Positions 5,356 to 5,412 of a stretch of 5,412 nt of DNA are shown here, one piece after another. The DNA comes from Methanomicrobiales archaeon (lineage in GTDB: Archaea > Halobacteriota > Methanomicrobia > Methanomicrobiales > JACTUA01), in assembly GCA_028678965.1 (NCBI GenBank), contig JAJRCM010000152.1, positions 1 through 5,412 on the forward strand. Reading direction: 5' to 3'. Within the stretch, counting starts at the first letter, position 1. Each line of letters starts with the position of its first letter. The notes beneath the pieces are model-generated. The model made no database searches, was not told the origin of the DNA, and saw nothing but the letters and a program-made list of their open reading frames with translations. Position numbers and translations under genes: made by a program.

Positions 5356-5412
5356 CTATGCGTTCTTCCTGGGATGTATCGCACCCAACCGCTATCCCGG
5401 GTGTGAAGCAGC
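5348..5412 (+). CDS. hdrB: CoB-CoM heterodisulfide reductase subunit B, 5' end only
   Basis: Only the first 21 complete codons are present; the gene runs off the right edge. They read MHDYAFFLGCIAPNRYPGCEA, which is the characteristic HdrB N-terminus. The FLGCI element supplies the first cysteine of a CCG-type domain. HdrB holds two noncubane [4Fe-4S] clusters where the heterodisulfide is cleaved and reduced. The start overlaps the hdrC stop by 8 bases and is preceded by GGAGG. The identification is firm from this short piece because the motif is distinctive and hdrC directly precedes it, but nothing can be said about the integrity of the rest. Confidence 0.9.
   Translation, partial: MHDYAFFLGCIAPNRYPGCEA

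Overview
This window looks like part of a chromosome from a methanogenic archaeon, most likely a member of the Methanomicrobiales. The evidence is protein content: formylmethanofuran:H4MPT formyltransferase (Ftr), the two ferredoxin-type subunits of formylmethanofuran dehydrogenase (FwdG-like and the eight-cluster FwdF), heterodisulfide reductase HdrC and the start of HdrB, and methanogenesis marker protein 11. The ribosome binding sites (GAGGTGA, GGAGG) and AT-rich intergenic regions also fit a moderately GC-rich euryarchaeon. The order-level placement rests on remembered similarity of the HdrB and Ftr N-termini and is an inference.

Layout. Positions 1-1698 hold a minus-strand two-gene operon: mmp11 (811-1698) followed by a radical SAM gene that overlaps it by 13 bases and runs off the left edge (1-823). 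Positions 1699-2144 are a 446-base intergenic stretch with no convincing gene. Its right-hand end carries the probable ftr terminator and its left-hand end the mmp11 promoter, which has a striking cluster of TCGTTA-type inverted and direct repeats. Positions 2145-3038 are ftr on the minus strand. Positions 3039-3273 are a divergent promoter region with two clear dyads, one in front of ftr and one just upstream of fwdG. From 3274 to the right edge runs a tightly packed plus-strand operon fwdG-fwdF-hdrC-hdrB, with gaps of 9 bases, 9 bases and then an 8-base overlap.

How the genes work together. Formylmethanofuran dehydrogenase reduces CO2 with low-potential electrons to formylmethanofuran, and Ftr passes the formyl group to tetrahydromethano(sarcina)pterin. 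HdrABC reduces the CoM-S-S-CoB heterodisulfide from the last step and, by flavin-based bifurcation in HdrA, provides the low-potential electrons for the first. Here the Fwd ferredoxin and polyferredoxin genes sit in the same apparent transcription unit as hdrCB. That agrees with the known physical Hdr-Fdh-Fmd supercomplex of Methanospirillum hungatei, in which the polyferredoxin wires Hdr to the CO2-reducing enzyme. The least understood part of the window is the mmp11-radical SAM pair. It combines a TiaS-like GIDDTDT motif protein with a CX3CX2C radical SAM enzyme and looks like an uncharacterised methanogen-specific modification system.

No tRNA, rRNA, CRISPR array, insertion sequence or phage feature was recognised.
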